From contig JBHJGZ010000006.1 in assembly GCA_050331295.1 (NCBI GenBank), positions 186,001 through 250,000 of the forward strand: 64,000 bases of DNA. The letters are read 5' to 3'. A model generated the notes under the pieces. That model made no database searches and was not told the origin of the DNA. It worked only from the letters and a program-made list of their open reading frames with translations. A program made the position numbers and the translations under genes. This document shows, piece by piece, positions 16,529 to 23,675 of this stretch (positions are counted from its first letter, which is position 1; each line of letters begins with the position of its first letter). Source of the stretch: Kuafuiihalomonas sp050331295 (GTDB lineage Bacteria > Myxococcota > Kuafuiibacteriia > Kuafuiibacteriales > Kuafuiibacteriaceae).

Positions 16529-16842
16529 TCCTCGACTCTCCCGGGTGACGTCTGGATCGCCGCGCCGGACGCAGAACGCGGCTCGGAGCCCGAGACGGTG
16601 GTCAGCACGGCGACCTTTCGGGACCGGGGCGCCCGCTTGACCGTCAGCTCCAGGCGAAGGGCCATACTGCGACCCATGGGACCGGCGCGCGCGACCAGCT
16701 CGAGCGGGCCGCGGCCTCGGGTGTATCGAGCGCCCTTTCCCGAGCGGTGCATCTCCAGACGACGGTCCACGTCTCGCGCGATCCCAGCATAGAAGCTGCC
16801 GTCACCGCAGCGAAGCAAGTAGACGTGCCAGTCCTCATCCAT
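16525..16842 (-). CDS. GIY-YIG domain protein (UPF0213-like)
   Basis: Small protein of 105 residues from the ATG at 16842, which overlaps the dnaB stop by 8 bp. The GIY-YIG nuclease core is at the very N-terminus: HVYLLRCGDGSFYAGIARDV, with the FYAGIA variant of YIG, then RRLEMHRSGKGARYTRGRGP. The C-terminal half is basic and then loses similarity. UPF0213 proteins are of unknown function and may act on DNA. It lies between dnaB and cinA with overlaps at both ends, so it is coexpressed with the replication and repair genes. Confidence 0.82.
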   Translation of the reverse strand: MDEDWHVYLLRCGDGSFYAGIARDVDRRLEMHRSGKGARYTRGRGPLELVARAGPMGRSMALRLELTVKRAPRSRKVAVLTTVSGSEPRSASGAAIQTSPGRVEE

Positions 16843-18193
16843 CCTGCGAGGCAAGATTATCGAACCGGGTGTACTCGTGAAAGAACTTGCATCGCACCGT
16901 TCCGACCGGGCCATTTCGCTGTTTGCCAATGATGATTTCCGCAACGCCTTTATCGTCGGTGTCCTTGTTATACACTTCGTCTCGGTAGACGAACATGATG
17001 ACATCGGCATCTTGCTCGATGGCTCCGGATTCCCTGAGATCCGCGAGCCCCGGGCGCTTGTCGGTTCGACTCTCGACGCCGCGGTTCAGCTGCGACAATG
17101 CTACCACCGGTAAGTTGAGTTCCTTGGCCAGGGCCTTCAGGCTTCGCGAGATTTCCGAGATCTCTTGTTCGCGGCTCTGCGCGTTGGACGAGCCCCGCAT
17201 CAGCTGAAGATAGTCCACCACCACCAGGCGGAGGTCGGACTCAGCCGCAAGTCTTCGACACTTGGCCCGAAGCTCCAGGGACGAAAGGGATCCGGTGTCG
17301 TCGATGTAGATCGGAGCTTCGCTGATGCGTCCCGCCGCCCGGGCCAGCTTGGGCCAGTCGTCCTCGGTGAGAAATCCTCCACGTAGCCGGGAGGAATCGA
17401 TGCGGCCGTCGCTGCATAGCATACGGGTGACCAAGCTCTCCTTCGACATCTCGAGGGAGAAGATGGCCACGGTGTGGCCCTCTTGAATCGCCGCATGCAA
17501 GCCGATGCCCACGCTGAAGGCGGTCTTGCCCATCGACGGCCTGCCTGCCACGATGACCAGGTCGGAAGGTTGAAGGCCGGCCGTCTTGAGGTCCAATCCA
17601 TGAAGCCCGGTCGAAACCCCGGTGATGGGCTTCTTGTCAGCGGCCAGTTTCTCGATTCTCTGAAAGACGCTGGTCACCACGTCGGAGATTCGGATCACTC
17701 CGCGGTAGGACCTGGACTTCGCGATCTCGAAGATGGCTCGTTCGGCTGCATCGACCGACTCTTCTGGCGAGACTGCTTCGAACGCCTCGGACGCAATCTC
17801 GGTTGCAGCCTGAATCAAGCGTCGAAGGAGTGACTTGTTTTTGACGATCTCCAGGTAGTACTTGATGTTGGCTGCGGTGGGCACGGCTTCGCCGAGCTCG
17901 ATCACCGCTGGAACTCCGCCCGCTGCCTCGAGCTGATTCGTACCCCGAAGCTCGGCGGTCAGAGTGACCACATCAACCGGCTCACCGCGTCTCGCGAGTT
18001 CTTGCATGCCGGCGTACATCAACCGGTGCTGCGGGCGATAAAAGTCGTCCGGCTCCACCAGGTCCAACGCCACGTTGATGGCGTCGCTGTTGATGACCAC
18101 GCTGCCCAGCACCGCGCGCTCGGCGTCTATATCATGCGGTGGGGTGCGGACCGTCCGGCGCGGTCCTCCCGCGACCGACTCGGAGGTGTGCAT
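16835..18193 (-). CDS. dnaB: replicative DNA helicase DnaB
   Basis: Hexameric helicase that unwinds DNA at the replication fork. 452 residues. The N-terminal primase-interaction domain begins near HDIDAERAVLGSVVINSDA, followed by a linker helix and the RecA-like motor with Walker A GRPSMGKTAF, Walker B LVVVDYLQLM and the SRSLKALAKELNLPVVALSQ segment. The end has VIMFVYRDEVYN, as in other DnaB proteins. No intein is present. It follows rplI with an 8-bp gap, as in the widespread rpsF-rplI-dnaB order. Confidence 0.97.
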   Translation of the reverse strand: MHTSESVAGGPRRTVRTPPHDIDAERAVLGSVVINSDAINVALDLVEPDDFYRPQHRLMYAGMQELARRGEPVDVVTLTAELRGTNQLEAAGGVPAVIELGEAVPTAANIKYYLEIVKNKSLLRRLIQAATEIASEAFEAVSPEESVDAAERAIFEIAKSRSYRGVIRISDVVTSVFQRIEKLAADKKPITGVSTGLHGLDLKTAGLQPSDLVIVAGRPSMGKTAFSVGIGLHAAIQEGHTVAIFSLEMSKESLVTRMLCSDGRIDSSRLRGGFLTEDDWPKLARAAGRISEAPIYIDDTGSLSSLELRAKCRRLAAESDLRLVVVDYLQLMRGSSNAQSREQEISEISRSLKALAKELNLPVVALSQLNRGVESRTDKRPGLADLRESGAIEQDADVIMFVYRDEVYNKDTDDKGVAEIIIGKQRNGPVGTVRCKFFHEYTRFDNLASQDG

Positions 18194-18201
18194 CCTGGAG
18201 G

Positions 18202-18885
18202 CTAGCTCTCGGAGGAACCCGATTCGGCGTCTTCGCCGTCAGCCGAGTCCGCTTCGGCAGACTTGGATGATTCAGCCCGACTCGCTCGGTCCGCTTCCGC
18301 CGCTTTTTCCGCCGCTTTTTCCGCCGCCGCTTTCGCTGCCGCTTCCTGGGCAGCGATGGCCTCCTCGATGCGCTTCTTCTCCGTCTCGACGTCTTCGGTT
18401 CCTTCCGGCATCACCCAGAACGGAAGTTTGGCCTCGATGCCACCATCCAGACGGATGCGGGCCACGAACTTCCCGACCGCGCGCACCGGTCCCGGAAGGA
18501 CGACGCGACGATGGTCTACCTTTACCCCCGAATCGGAAAGCACCCGCGCGATGTCCCGATTGGTGATGGACCCGAACAGGCGGGGGAGATGCTCGACGAT
18601 GGGCTCCCCGTCATCGCCCAACGGAGGCGGCGCCACCTTTGCCTGCATGCTCACCGACAGCGCCTCGATCTGTGTCTTCGATTCCGAAGCCTCGGCGGTG
18701 GCTTGCGCCCGACGGTGATCCGCGATCCGCCTCTGGTGCTCCAGTTCCCGGATCGAGCGGACCGAGGCGAAGACCGCCTTGCCCTGTGGAATCAGAAAGT
18801 TCCGAGCGTAGCCGTCTTTGACCTGAACCAGATCGCCGACCACACCGAGATGGGGTACGTCTTCCTGCAAGATGATCTTCATCAT
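18202..18885 (-). CDS. rplI: ribosomal protein bL9 with extended acidic tail
   Basis: Large-subunit protein bL9. The N-terminal domain MKIILQEDVPHLGVVGDLVQ with DGYARNFLIPQGKA is diagnostic; the long connecting helix and C-terminal RNA-binding domain follow to about residue 160. Residues 165-227 are an unusual tail of Ala/Glu/Lys helix (AAQEAAAKAAAEKAAEKAAE) followed by Ser/Glu/Asp-rich sequence. Typical bL9 is about 150 residues. Start is the first of two adjacent Met codons. Only 12 bp separate it from rpsF, leaving no room for rpsR, which usually sits here. Confidence 0.96.
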   Translation of the reverse strand: MMKIILQEDVPHLGVVGDLVQVKDGYARNFLIPQGKAVFASVRSIRELEHQRRIADHRRAQATAEASESKTQIEALSVSMQAKVAPPPLGDDGEPIVEHLPRLFGSITNRDIARVLSDSGVKVDHRRVVLPGPVRAVGKFVARIRLDGGIEAKLPFWVMPEGTEDVETEKKRIEEAIAAQEAAAKAAAEKAAEKAAEADRASRAESSKSAEADSADGEDAESGSSES

Positions 18886-18897
18886 GGCTTTTGACCT

Positions 18898-19428
18898 CTA
18901 CTCGCGCCCGCCGTCCGCGTCCGAACCTCGTTCGCGGGCGTCCTCGTCCTGCGCCGACCGCGATTCTGCCTCCTGCGCCGACCGCGATTCTGCCTCGGTC
19001 GCCGCCTCTTGCTGACGACGCTGTTCCTCGGCCCGACGGGCGGCCTGCTCCCGCATCATCTTTTCGACATCGGCCCTCTTGGCATCCAGGTCATCGACCG
19101 CTCCAAAGCGATTGGTCGTGAACCTCGTCACCACATCCGAGTTTCGAAGGGAGCGTTCGACCTCGAACACCGTCGCGGAGGGAGCTGCATAGTGGACGAC
19201 CAAATAGACGGCGCGCCCCACCTTGTTCACGTCGTAAGCCAGCTTCCGCTTTCCCCAAGAGTCTTCTCGAAGGACCGTGCCGCCCCCTTTTTCGATCGCC
19301 TCGCGAACCCGCGCGAACAGGGCCTGAACCCCGTCTTCGGCCAACTCCGCCCCGGCCATGAAAACCGTCTCATACTCTCGAAGCAGCATCTGGCGAGGCT
19401 GCTGTTCCTGTTCTTGCATCTGGCTCAT
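18898..19428 (-). CDS. rpsF: ribosomal protein bS6 with extended acidic tail
   Basis: Small-subunit protein bS6. The core is LREYETVFMAGAELAEDGVQ through GKRKLAYDVNKVGRAVYLVV and the SLRNSDVVTRFTTNR strand. The N-terminus carries a Gln-rich leader of about 13 residues and the C-terminus a tail of about 60 residues that is Glu/Arg-rich with a tandem duplication (AESRSAQ repeated); the DNA shows the duplication as a repeated CTGCGCCGACCGCGATTCTG on the plus strand near 18950-18995. It overlaps the pth stop by 4 bp. The partner bS18, which forms a heterodimer with bS6 on the ribosome, is not encoded next to it. Confidence 0.95.
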   Translation of the reverse strand: MSQMQEQEQQPRQMLLREYETVFMAGAELAEDGVQALFARVREAIEKGGGTVLREDSWGKRKLAYDVNKVGRAVYLVVHYAAPSATVFEVERSLRNSDVVTRFTTNRFGAVDDLDAKRADVEKMMREQAARRAEEQRRQQEAATEAESRSAQEAESRSAQDEDARERGSDADGGRE

Positions 19429-20045
19429 CGCACACTTCTCTTGGCGGGGCCGCCCGCCGGTTCTTCCCCGGAGCGTTCTTCATTCCGGTTGAATCGATTC
19501 ATCGCTCGGCCGATCCCCTCGCTCACGATCTGTTTCACGGCCTCGGCAGCGTCTTCCACCGCTTGCGCCGCCAGCTCTGCATCCTCTCCCGAGAATCGAC
19601 CCAGCACGTAGTCGGTTGCCTCCCACCGAGGTGGAGGTCGACCGATGCCCAGCCGAACCCGAAGAAAATCGGAGGCCGGAAGATGTTGAATGAGGCTTCG
19701 GAGGCCGTTGTGTCCACCATGACCGCCGCCTTTTTTGAGTTTGACCCGACCGACATCGAGGTCCAGGTCGTCGTGAACGACCACCACCTGATTCACCGGC
19801 ACCTTGAAGAAGCCCACGGCCGGTCCCACCGACTCGCCGGACAGGTTCATGAAGGTTTCGGGTTTCATCAAGAACACGTCCTGGGTCCCGATCCGGACCC
19901 GAGCCACCCTAGCCTTGAACTTCTTTTCAAAAGAGTGAGCTCCAGCCGCTTCAGCTAACCGGTCTACCACCCAGAAGCCCACGTTGTGCCGCGTGTCGGC
20001 GTACCGATCGCCGGGGTTTCCCAATCCGACGACCAAGAACATCAC
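19425..20045 (-). CDS. pth: peptidyl-tRNA hydrolase
   Basis: Releases peptides from prematurely dropped peptidyl-tRNA. 206 residues. Visible are the opening FLVVGLGNPGDRYADTRHNV with catalytic His in TRHNVG, the FMNLSGESV loop, VVVHDDLDL and GGHGGHNGLRSL, all hallmarks of Pth. The last 25 residues are Arg/Glu/Gly-rich and probably disordered. It follows rplY (93-bp gap with short inverted repeats) in the prs-rplY-pth order common in Proteobacteria, and its stop overlaps the rpsF start. Confidence 0.97.
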   Translation of the reverse strand: MMFLVVGLGNPGDRYADTRHNVGFWVVDRLAEAAGAHSFEKKFKARVARVRIGTQDVFLMKPETFMNLSGESVGPAVGFFKVPVNQVVVVHDDLDLDVGRVKLKKGGGHGGHNGLRSLIQHLPASDFLRVRLGIGRPPPRWEATDYVLGRFSGEDAELAAQAVEDAAEAVKQIVSEGIGRAMNRFNRNEERSGEEPAGGPAKRSVR

Positions 20046-20081
20046 TCAATCCACCGGCGACCGCGTTTTCACGCTCGGAAC

Positions 20082-20133
20082 GACCGAACCGCCGAACGGT
20101 CGAAGATGCACGACCGAACGGACCGAACGGTCC
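20082..20133. repeat. CGAACGG-rich inverted repeats between rplY and pth
   Basis: Two small stem-loops share the sequence GACCGAACGG: GACCG (20082-20086) pairs with CGGTC (20097-20101), and GGACCG (20120-20125) pairs with CGGTCC (20128-20133) across a 2-nt loop. They occupy the space between the rplY stop and the pth start and could slow transcription or protect mRNA ends. No T-run follows on the minus strand. Confidence 0.4.
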
Positions 20134-20138
20134 CCACG

Positions 20139-20741
20139 CTACTTCTTCGGTTCGCCACCCTCGGTCGCCGCAATCTGGCGGCTCCGGCGCGACTCCTTCA
20201 CCGTCACCACCGCCAGTCGCGGGTTTTCGACGCTCTCCACATTCTCAGGGAGGGCGACGTCACCCACGCGAATGGTGGCGCCCAACCCCATCGGGCTCAC
20301 GTCAAGAACGACTTGTTTCGGGATGTTCATCGGGCTGCAGCGCACCGTCAGGGTCCGCTTGGCCAAGCTGAGATCACCGCCGGCGATCACGCCGACCGCA
20401 CGACCGGTGAGCCGGACGGGAATGTCCACCAAGACACGGTCACTTTCCCGTACTTCATGGAGGTCGACGTGACGCAGGTCGCGGCGAACCGGGTCGAACT
20501 GCATGTCCTTCACCAAGCAAGTGGGCTCCCGGTCCAGCCCCTTGAGCTTGAACAAGGTATTTCGGCCCATGCCCGAGGTCCGCAGATGCTTCAGAAAGTT
20601 CTTCGGGTCCAACTCGAGGGCAACCGGCGCTTCCTTGTGCCCGTAGACCACGGCCGGGACTTGTCCTCGAGCTCGAAGTCGGCGGGCCGGCCCTTTGCCC
20701 ATCTGGTCGCGGCGAGATACCTCGATTTCGCTCAGGTTCAT
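20139..20741 (-). CDS. rplY: ribosomal protein bL25/Ctc (two-domain form)
   Basis: 5S rRNA-binding large-subunit protein of the long (TL5/CTC) type, 200 residues. The N-terminal bL25 domain has RRDQMGKGPARRLRARGQVP and AVVYGHKEAP; the C-terminal CTC beta-domain spans roughly residues 95-190 with VDIPVRLTGRAVGV and LDVSPMGLGATIRVGD. The C-terminus is short and basic, ending GGEPKK. It lies between prs (121-bp gap containing a strong hairpin) and pth. Confidence 0.95.
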   Translation of the reverse strand: MNLSEIEVSRRDQMGKGPARRLRARGQVPAVVYGHKEAPVALELDPKNFLKHLRTSGMGRNTLFKLKGLDREPTCLVKDMQFDPVRRDLRHVDLHEVRESDRVLVDIPVRLTGRAVGVIAGGDLSLAKRTLTVRCSPMNIPKQVVLDVSPMGLGATIRVGDVALPENVESVENPRLAVVTVKESRRSRQIAATEGGEPKK

Positions 20742-20755
20742 GGATGCCTCGTATC

Positions 20756-20790
20756 CCCTCCGGCCCCGGCCGTAGAGGGAGGCGAGGGGT
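20756..20790 (-). promoter_or_regulatory. structured leader upstream of rplY
   Basis: CCCCTC (20756-20761) pairs with GAGGGG (20785-20790) around an inner perfect stem CGGCC-CC-GGCCG (20762-20773). The structure lies 15-49 bp upstream of the rplY start and inside the prs-rplY spacer. It could be a leader control element for bL25 or a processing/attenuation site; the sequence alone does not decide. Confidence 0.35.
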
Positions 20791-20862
20791 TAGCACACGC
20801 AGGAAGGGCCGTCAACGCGCACGCGGCGTTCGCATCCCCCTCCTCCGGACCACGATCAGCGT

Positions 20863-21807
20863 TTACACGAAGAGCGAGGACACGGAGTCGCCATGGTGAA
20901 TCCGTCGGATCGCTTCGGCGATCAGGGATGCGACCGAGATGCGGACAATCTTCGAGCTCTCCGATATGGCCGCCCGACCGTTGATGGTGTCCGTCACCAC
21001 CACCCGATCGATATGGGAGGCCTCGATCCGCTCCAGGGCCGGGCCGCTGAATACGGCGTGGGTCGCATACGCGAAGATCTTCTTGGCGCCGCGCTCCTTG
21101 AGCGCAGCCGCTGCAGCGGAGAGGGTGCCGGCGGTGTCGATCATGTCGTCGATGATGATCACGTCTTTGTCCTTCACCTCTCCGATCACGTGCATCACCC
21201 GGGCTTCGTTGGGCTGGGGCCGGCGCTTGTCGATCATGCCGATCTGGCAATTGAGCCGTTTCGCGTAGGCTCGAGCTCGTTCCACGCCGCCGGCGTCGGG
21301 GCTGACCATCACCGCCGAGGCATCGAAGTTCTGCCGCATGTGGTCGAGCAGCACCGGCATCGCATAGAGGTGGTCGAAGGGTACGTTGAAGAAGCCTTGG
21401 ATCTGTCCCGCGTGCATGTCGATGGACAGCACCCGGGTCGCACCGGCGGTCGCGATGAGGTCCGCCACCAACTTGGCGCTGATGGGCGTTCGCGGCGCCA
21501 CTTTGCGGTCCTGTCGAGCGTAGCCATAATACGGAATGACCGCTGTGATGTGCTCGGCTGAAGCGCGTCGAAGCGCGTCGATCATCACCAAGAGCTCCAT
21601 GAGGTTCTCGTTGGCGGGACTGGAGGTGGACTGAATCAGGAACACGTCGGATGCCCGAACGTTCTCGCCGATGGTCACGTTGATCTCGCCGTCGGAGAAC
21701 CGACAGACATTGGCCCGACCCAAGGGTACGTCCAGTTTGCGGACCACGTCCTGGGCCAGGTTCGGATTGCTGTTGCCGGTGAAGATTTTCAGTACGTTGC
21801 CAACCAA
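20863..21807 (-). CDS. prs: ribose-phosphate pyrophosphokinase
   Basis: Makes phosphoribosyl pyrophosphate from ribose 5-phosphate and ATP for nucleotide, His and Trp synthesis. From a TTG at 21807 the protein is 314 residues, the family length, and begins VGNVLKIFTGNSNPNLAQDV. There is no in-frame ATG or GTG after the upstream tRNA gene, so a TTG (or CTG) start is forced. Motifs: CRFSDGEINVTIGENVRASD, PYYGYARQDRKVAPRTPISA (ATP loop), VMVSPDAGGVERARAYAKRL and the PRPP loop VIIIDDMIDTAGTL. It is followed by rplY and preceded by tRNA-Gln on the same strand. Confidence 0.96.
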   Translation of the reverse strand: MVGNVLKIFTGNSNPNLAQDVVRKLDVPLGRANVCRFSDGEINVTIGENVRASDVFLIQSTSSPANENLMELLVMIDALRRASAEHITAVIPYYGYARQDRKVAPRTPISAKLVADLIATAGATRVLSIDMHAGQIQGFFNVPFDHLYAMPVLLDHMRQNFDASAVMVSPDAGGVERARAYAKRLNCQIGMIDKRRPQPNEARVMHVIGEVKDKDVIIIDDMIDTAGTLSAAAAALKERGAKKIFAYATHAVFSGPALERIEASHIDRVVVTDTINGRAAISESSKIVRISVASLIAEAIRRIHHGDSVSSLFV

Positions 21808-21946
21808 CTCAGATGCCTTTGTGTGTAAGTGCTTCGTGCGCCGTCGAACCCTCTTCCCCTGCCGGGCCTGGCCACCGTTCCTGGACCCTCCGGGAACGAC
21901 ATGCCGGGTGGATTGGGCAGATATAGGGCTTTCGACAGGGCTTCCT

Positions 21947-22018
21947 TTGGGGTGGCAGGGATCGAACCTGCGAATGTCGGTACCAAAAACCGATGCCTTA
22001 CCACTTGGCGACACCCCA
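21947..22018 (-). tRNA. tRNA-Gln (anticodon TTG)
   Basis: Cloverleaf on the minus strand: acceptor TGGGGTG pairs with CACCCCA. The D-arm contains CCAAGTGGTAAGG, the anticodon arm TCGGT-TTTTGGT-ACCGA gives anticodon TTG, and the T-arm contains GGTTCGATCC. The discriminator is A and CCA is not encoded. It lies about 140 bp upstream of prs on the same strand and may share its promoter. Confidence 0.95.
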
Positions 22019-22098
22019 CTCGAGGGCCTCGATAGAAGAGATTCACAGGGTCCCTGTCAATGTGTAGCGTGCCCCGGCGTCTCCCGCTGCCTGTTCCC

Positions 22099-22563
22099 AT
22101 GAAACGATGGCTGGTCCCGACCCTCCTGCTGGCGCTGGCGGCATGTCCGAGCCCCAGCACCGCGCCTTCGGAGACCGTGTCCCTTCAACAGGATCCGCCC
22201 GGGCCCGCTTTGGAGGCCTTCTTCACGGATCTTCGATATCAGCGGATCGACGAAGCATGGAACGCTCTGTCCGAGGCGTCTCGCGATTGGCTCGAAACGC
22301 GGCATCGCGCTCTTCGCCACGCCCAGACCGGGACCGTCTCTTCCTCCGACATGCCGGACGACCTGGATCGGTCGAAGCTCCTTTATCGAACCCTCGATCT
22401 CCGGATTCTGGCGCCGCCCGAAAACATCGTGGTGGTCTCTCCTCCTGGCACTCGGGTCACACTGCGGGTCTCTTCGAAGGGAGGGGCGTCGGCGGAATTC
22501 GTAATGGTTCGAGAGGACTCACGCTGGAAGGTGGACCTGCTTCGCACCCTGAAGCTCGAATAG
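22099..22563 (+). CDS. small lipoprotein of unknown function
   Basis: 154 residues from the ATG at 22099, with signal peptide MKRWLVPTLLLALAAC and a lipidated Cys at residue 16. The mature part has a helical segment FFTDLRYQRIDEAWNALSEA and a C-terminal strand region ending EFVMVREDSRWKVDLLRTL, the layout of NTF2/DUF4878-like lipoproteins; this is a weak resemblance. An upstream in-frame ATG at 22060 would put extra residues before the signal. It ends just before the hairpin repeat array at 22574-22795. Confidence 0.65.
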   Translation: MKRWLVPTLLLALAACPSPSTAPSETVSLQQDPPGPALEAFFTDLRYQRIDEAWNALSEASRDWLETRHRALRHAQTGTVSSSDMPDDLDRSKLLYRTLDLRILAPPENIVVVSPPGTRVTLRVSSKGGASAEFVMVREDSRWKVDLLRTLKLE

Positions 22564-22573
22564 CAGGCCTGGA

Positions 22574-22795
22574 TGGGAATCCCACTCCCGAAGCAAGCCA
22601 TTGGCGCGCAGGCCGCACAGCGGCCGAAGGCGGGTGGCCGGAATCCCATTCCGGCCGGGACCCGAAGGCCGGAATCCCATTCCGGCCGGGACCCGAGGCA
22701 AGCCGAAGGCGCGCAGGCCGCACAGCGGCCGAAGGCGGGTGGCCGGAATCCCATTCCGGCCGGGACCCGAGGTCCGCAGTCCTATTCCAGGCCGG
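22574..22795. repeat. double-hairpin dispersed repeat array (locus 2)
   Basis: Same family as the array at 9085-9360, here between two convergent genes. Hairpin A is GGCCGGAAT-CCC-ATTCCGGCC at 22636-22656, 22667-22687 and 22741-22761, with degenerate copies at each edge. Compared with locus 1 (CGCGGGAAT/ATTCCCGCG) both stem sides change together. Hairpin B is GGCCGC-ACA-GCGGCC at 22611-22625 and 22716-22730. The linker AAGCCGAAGGCGCGCAG is identical to locus 1. Period is 74 bp between the last two A copies, with an extra A copy inserted 31 bp after the first. Confidence 0.92.
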
Positions 22796-23315
22796 GACCG
22801 GAAGCCCCCGAGACCGACTTCGCCACGTCCACGTAGATGGTCCGGAGCTCGTACAAGAGGGTGTTGATAAGCTCCTCCTCCTCGCGGCTCAGGTTTCCCT
22901 TCGTCTTCTGTTGAAGCATGGCCAGAATGTCGATGTTCTGGGACGCCAGGCGCAGGTTGACCTGGGCGGGTACCCGACCGGGCTCGCCCGGCTCATGGCC
23001 CAGGTAGGCGAGCGCGGTGGTGGAGACGGACATGACCAGGTCCGCAAACCCGATGGTCCCGGTGGGCCCTCCGGCTGGGGGAGGACCCGACGGCGCCGTG
23101 CGGGGAGGTGGCTCCGTGGGCCGCCGAGAGGACGCGCGGCCGGACGGGACATCCGGTGCCGGGCGGCGCGGGGGGACATCCGGTGCCGGGCGGGAGGTTT
23201 CCTGGACCGGCGCTGCCTCGTCCTCGTCCGGATCCCGCGGTCGAACGTTGCCTTCGGCGTCGAACCGTCGACGATCTTTCACCCGGAAGGTTTTGGTCTC
23301 GGGCTCGTCGGACAT
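22782..23315 (-). CDS. DUF1844 protein with proline-rich linker
   Basis: 177 residues from the ATG at 23315, which has a GGAG ribosome site. The short N-terminal motif is TFRVKDRRRFDAEGNVR, followed by about 70 residues of Pro/Arg/Ala-rich linker with an imperfect duplication (two SGR/PRR-flanked RPAPDVP units), and then the DUF1844 helical domain (GFADLVMSVSTTALAYLGHE, NIDILAMLQQKTKGNLSREE). DUF1844 occurs in deltaproteobacteria, Planctomycetes and Acidobacteria; function unknown. It follows a small Pro-rich protein gene by 13 bp, and its 3' end abuts the hairpin repeats. Confidence 0.85.
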   Translation of the reverse strand: MSDEPETKTFRVKDRRRFDAEGNVRPRDPDEDEAAPVQETSRPAPDVPPRRPAPDVPSGRASSRRPTEPPPRTAPSGPPPAGGPTGTIGFADLVMSVSTTALAYLGHEPGEPGRVPAQVNLRLASQNIDILAMLQQKTKGNLSREEEELINTLLYELRTIYVDVAKSVSGASGPGLE

Positions 23316-23328
23316 GAGCTCGGCTCCT

Positions 23329-23628
23329 CTAAATCGTGGACCCGCCCTGGCCATCGGTCCCCGGAGGGACCATGCCGGGAGGGGGACCGAAACCATAGTT
23401 CGGCGGTCCTTGAGGCTCAGGCTCGCTGACGAATACGGGGGTGGGGGAAGGCACCGGCACCGGCTTCGGTTCCTCCGATGCAAACTGGGTTTCGTAGTTC
23501 AAGAACTCGGCCTCCCCTTCGAGATCAGGGAGCGCCGCCAAGGAGCGGTCGTACTCCTCCCGCGCAAGCAAACCCTTGGCGATGTAGCGATGAACGGTTC
23601 GAACATCGAGTTGACGCGGATCGGTCAT
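23329..23628 (-). CDS. small hypothetical protein with Pro-rich tail
   Basis: 99 residues from the ATG at 23628; an in-frame ATG at 23640 is also possible. The N-terminal 45 residues are a compact helical region (LDVRTVHRYIAKGLLAREEY); the second half is Pro/Gly-rich and probably disordered. It is directly upstream of the DUF1844 gene and divergent from moxR with 47 bp between the starts. Not recognised beyond this. Confidence 0.55.
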   Translation of the reverse strand: MTDPRQLDVRTVHRYIAKGLLAREEYDRSLAALPDLEGEAEFLNYETQFASEEPKPVPVPSPTPVFVSEPEPQGPPNYGFGPPPGMVPPGTDGQGGSTI

Positions 23629-23675
23629 TCTTGCAGGCACCTACGCACCCGATTGGGCTAAGTCAAGGAACTGCC

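Noticed and set aside
21808..22014. Upstream extension of prs to 22014
   Set aside because: It would run through tRNA-Gln and add 69 residues absent from the family.
22107..23429. 440-residue plus-strand frame crossing the repeat array
   Set aside because: Crosses a lipoprotein gene in another frame, the hairpin repeats and antisense of the DUF1844 gene; an artefact of high GC and in-frame repeats.
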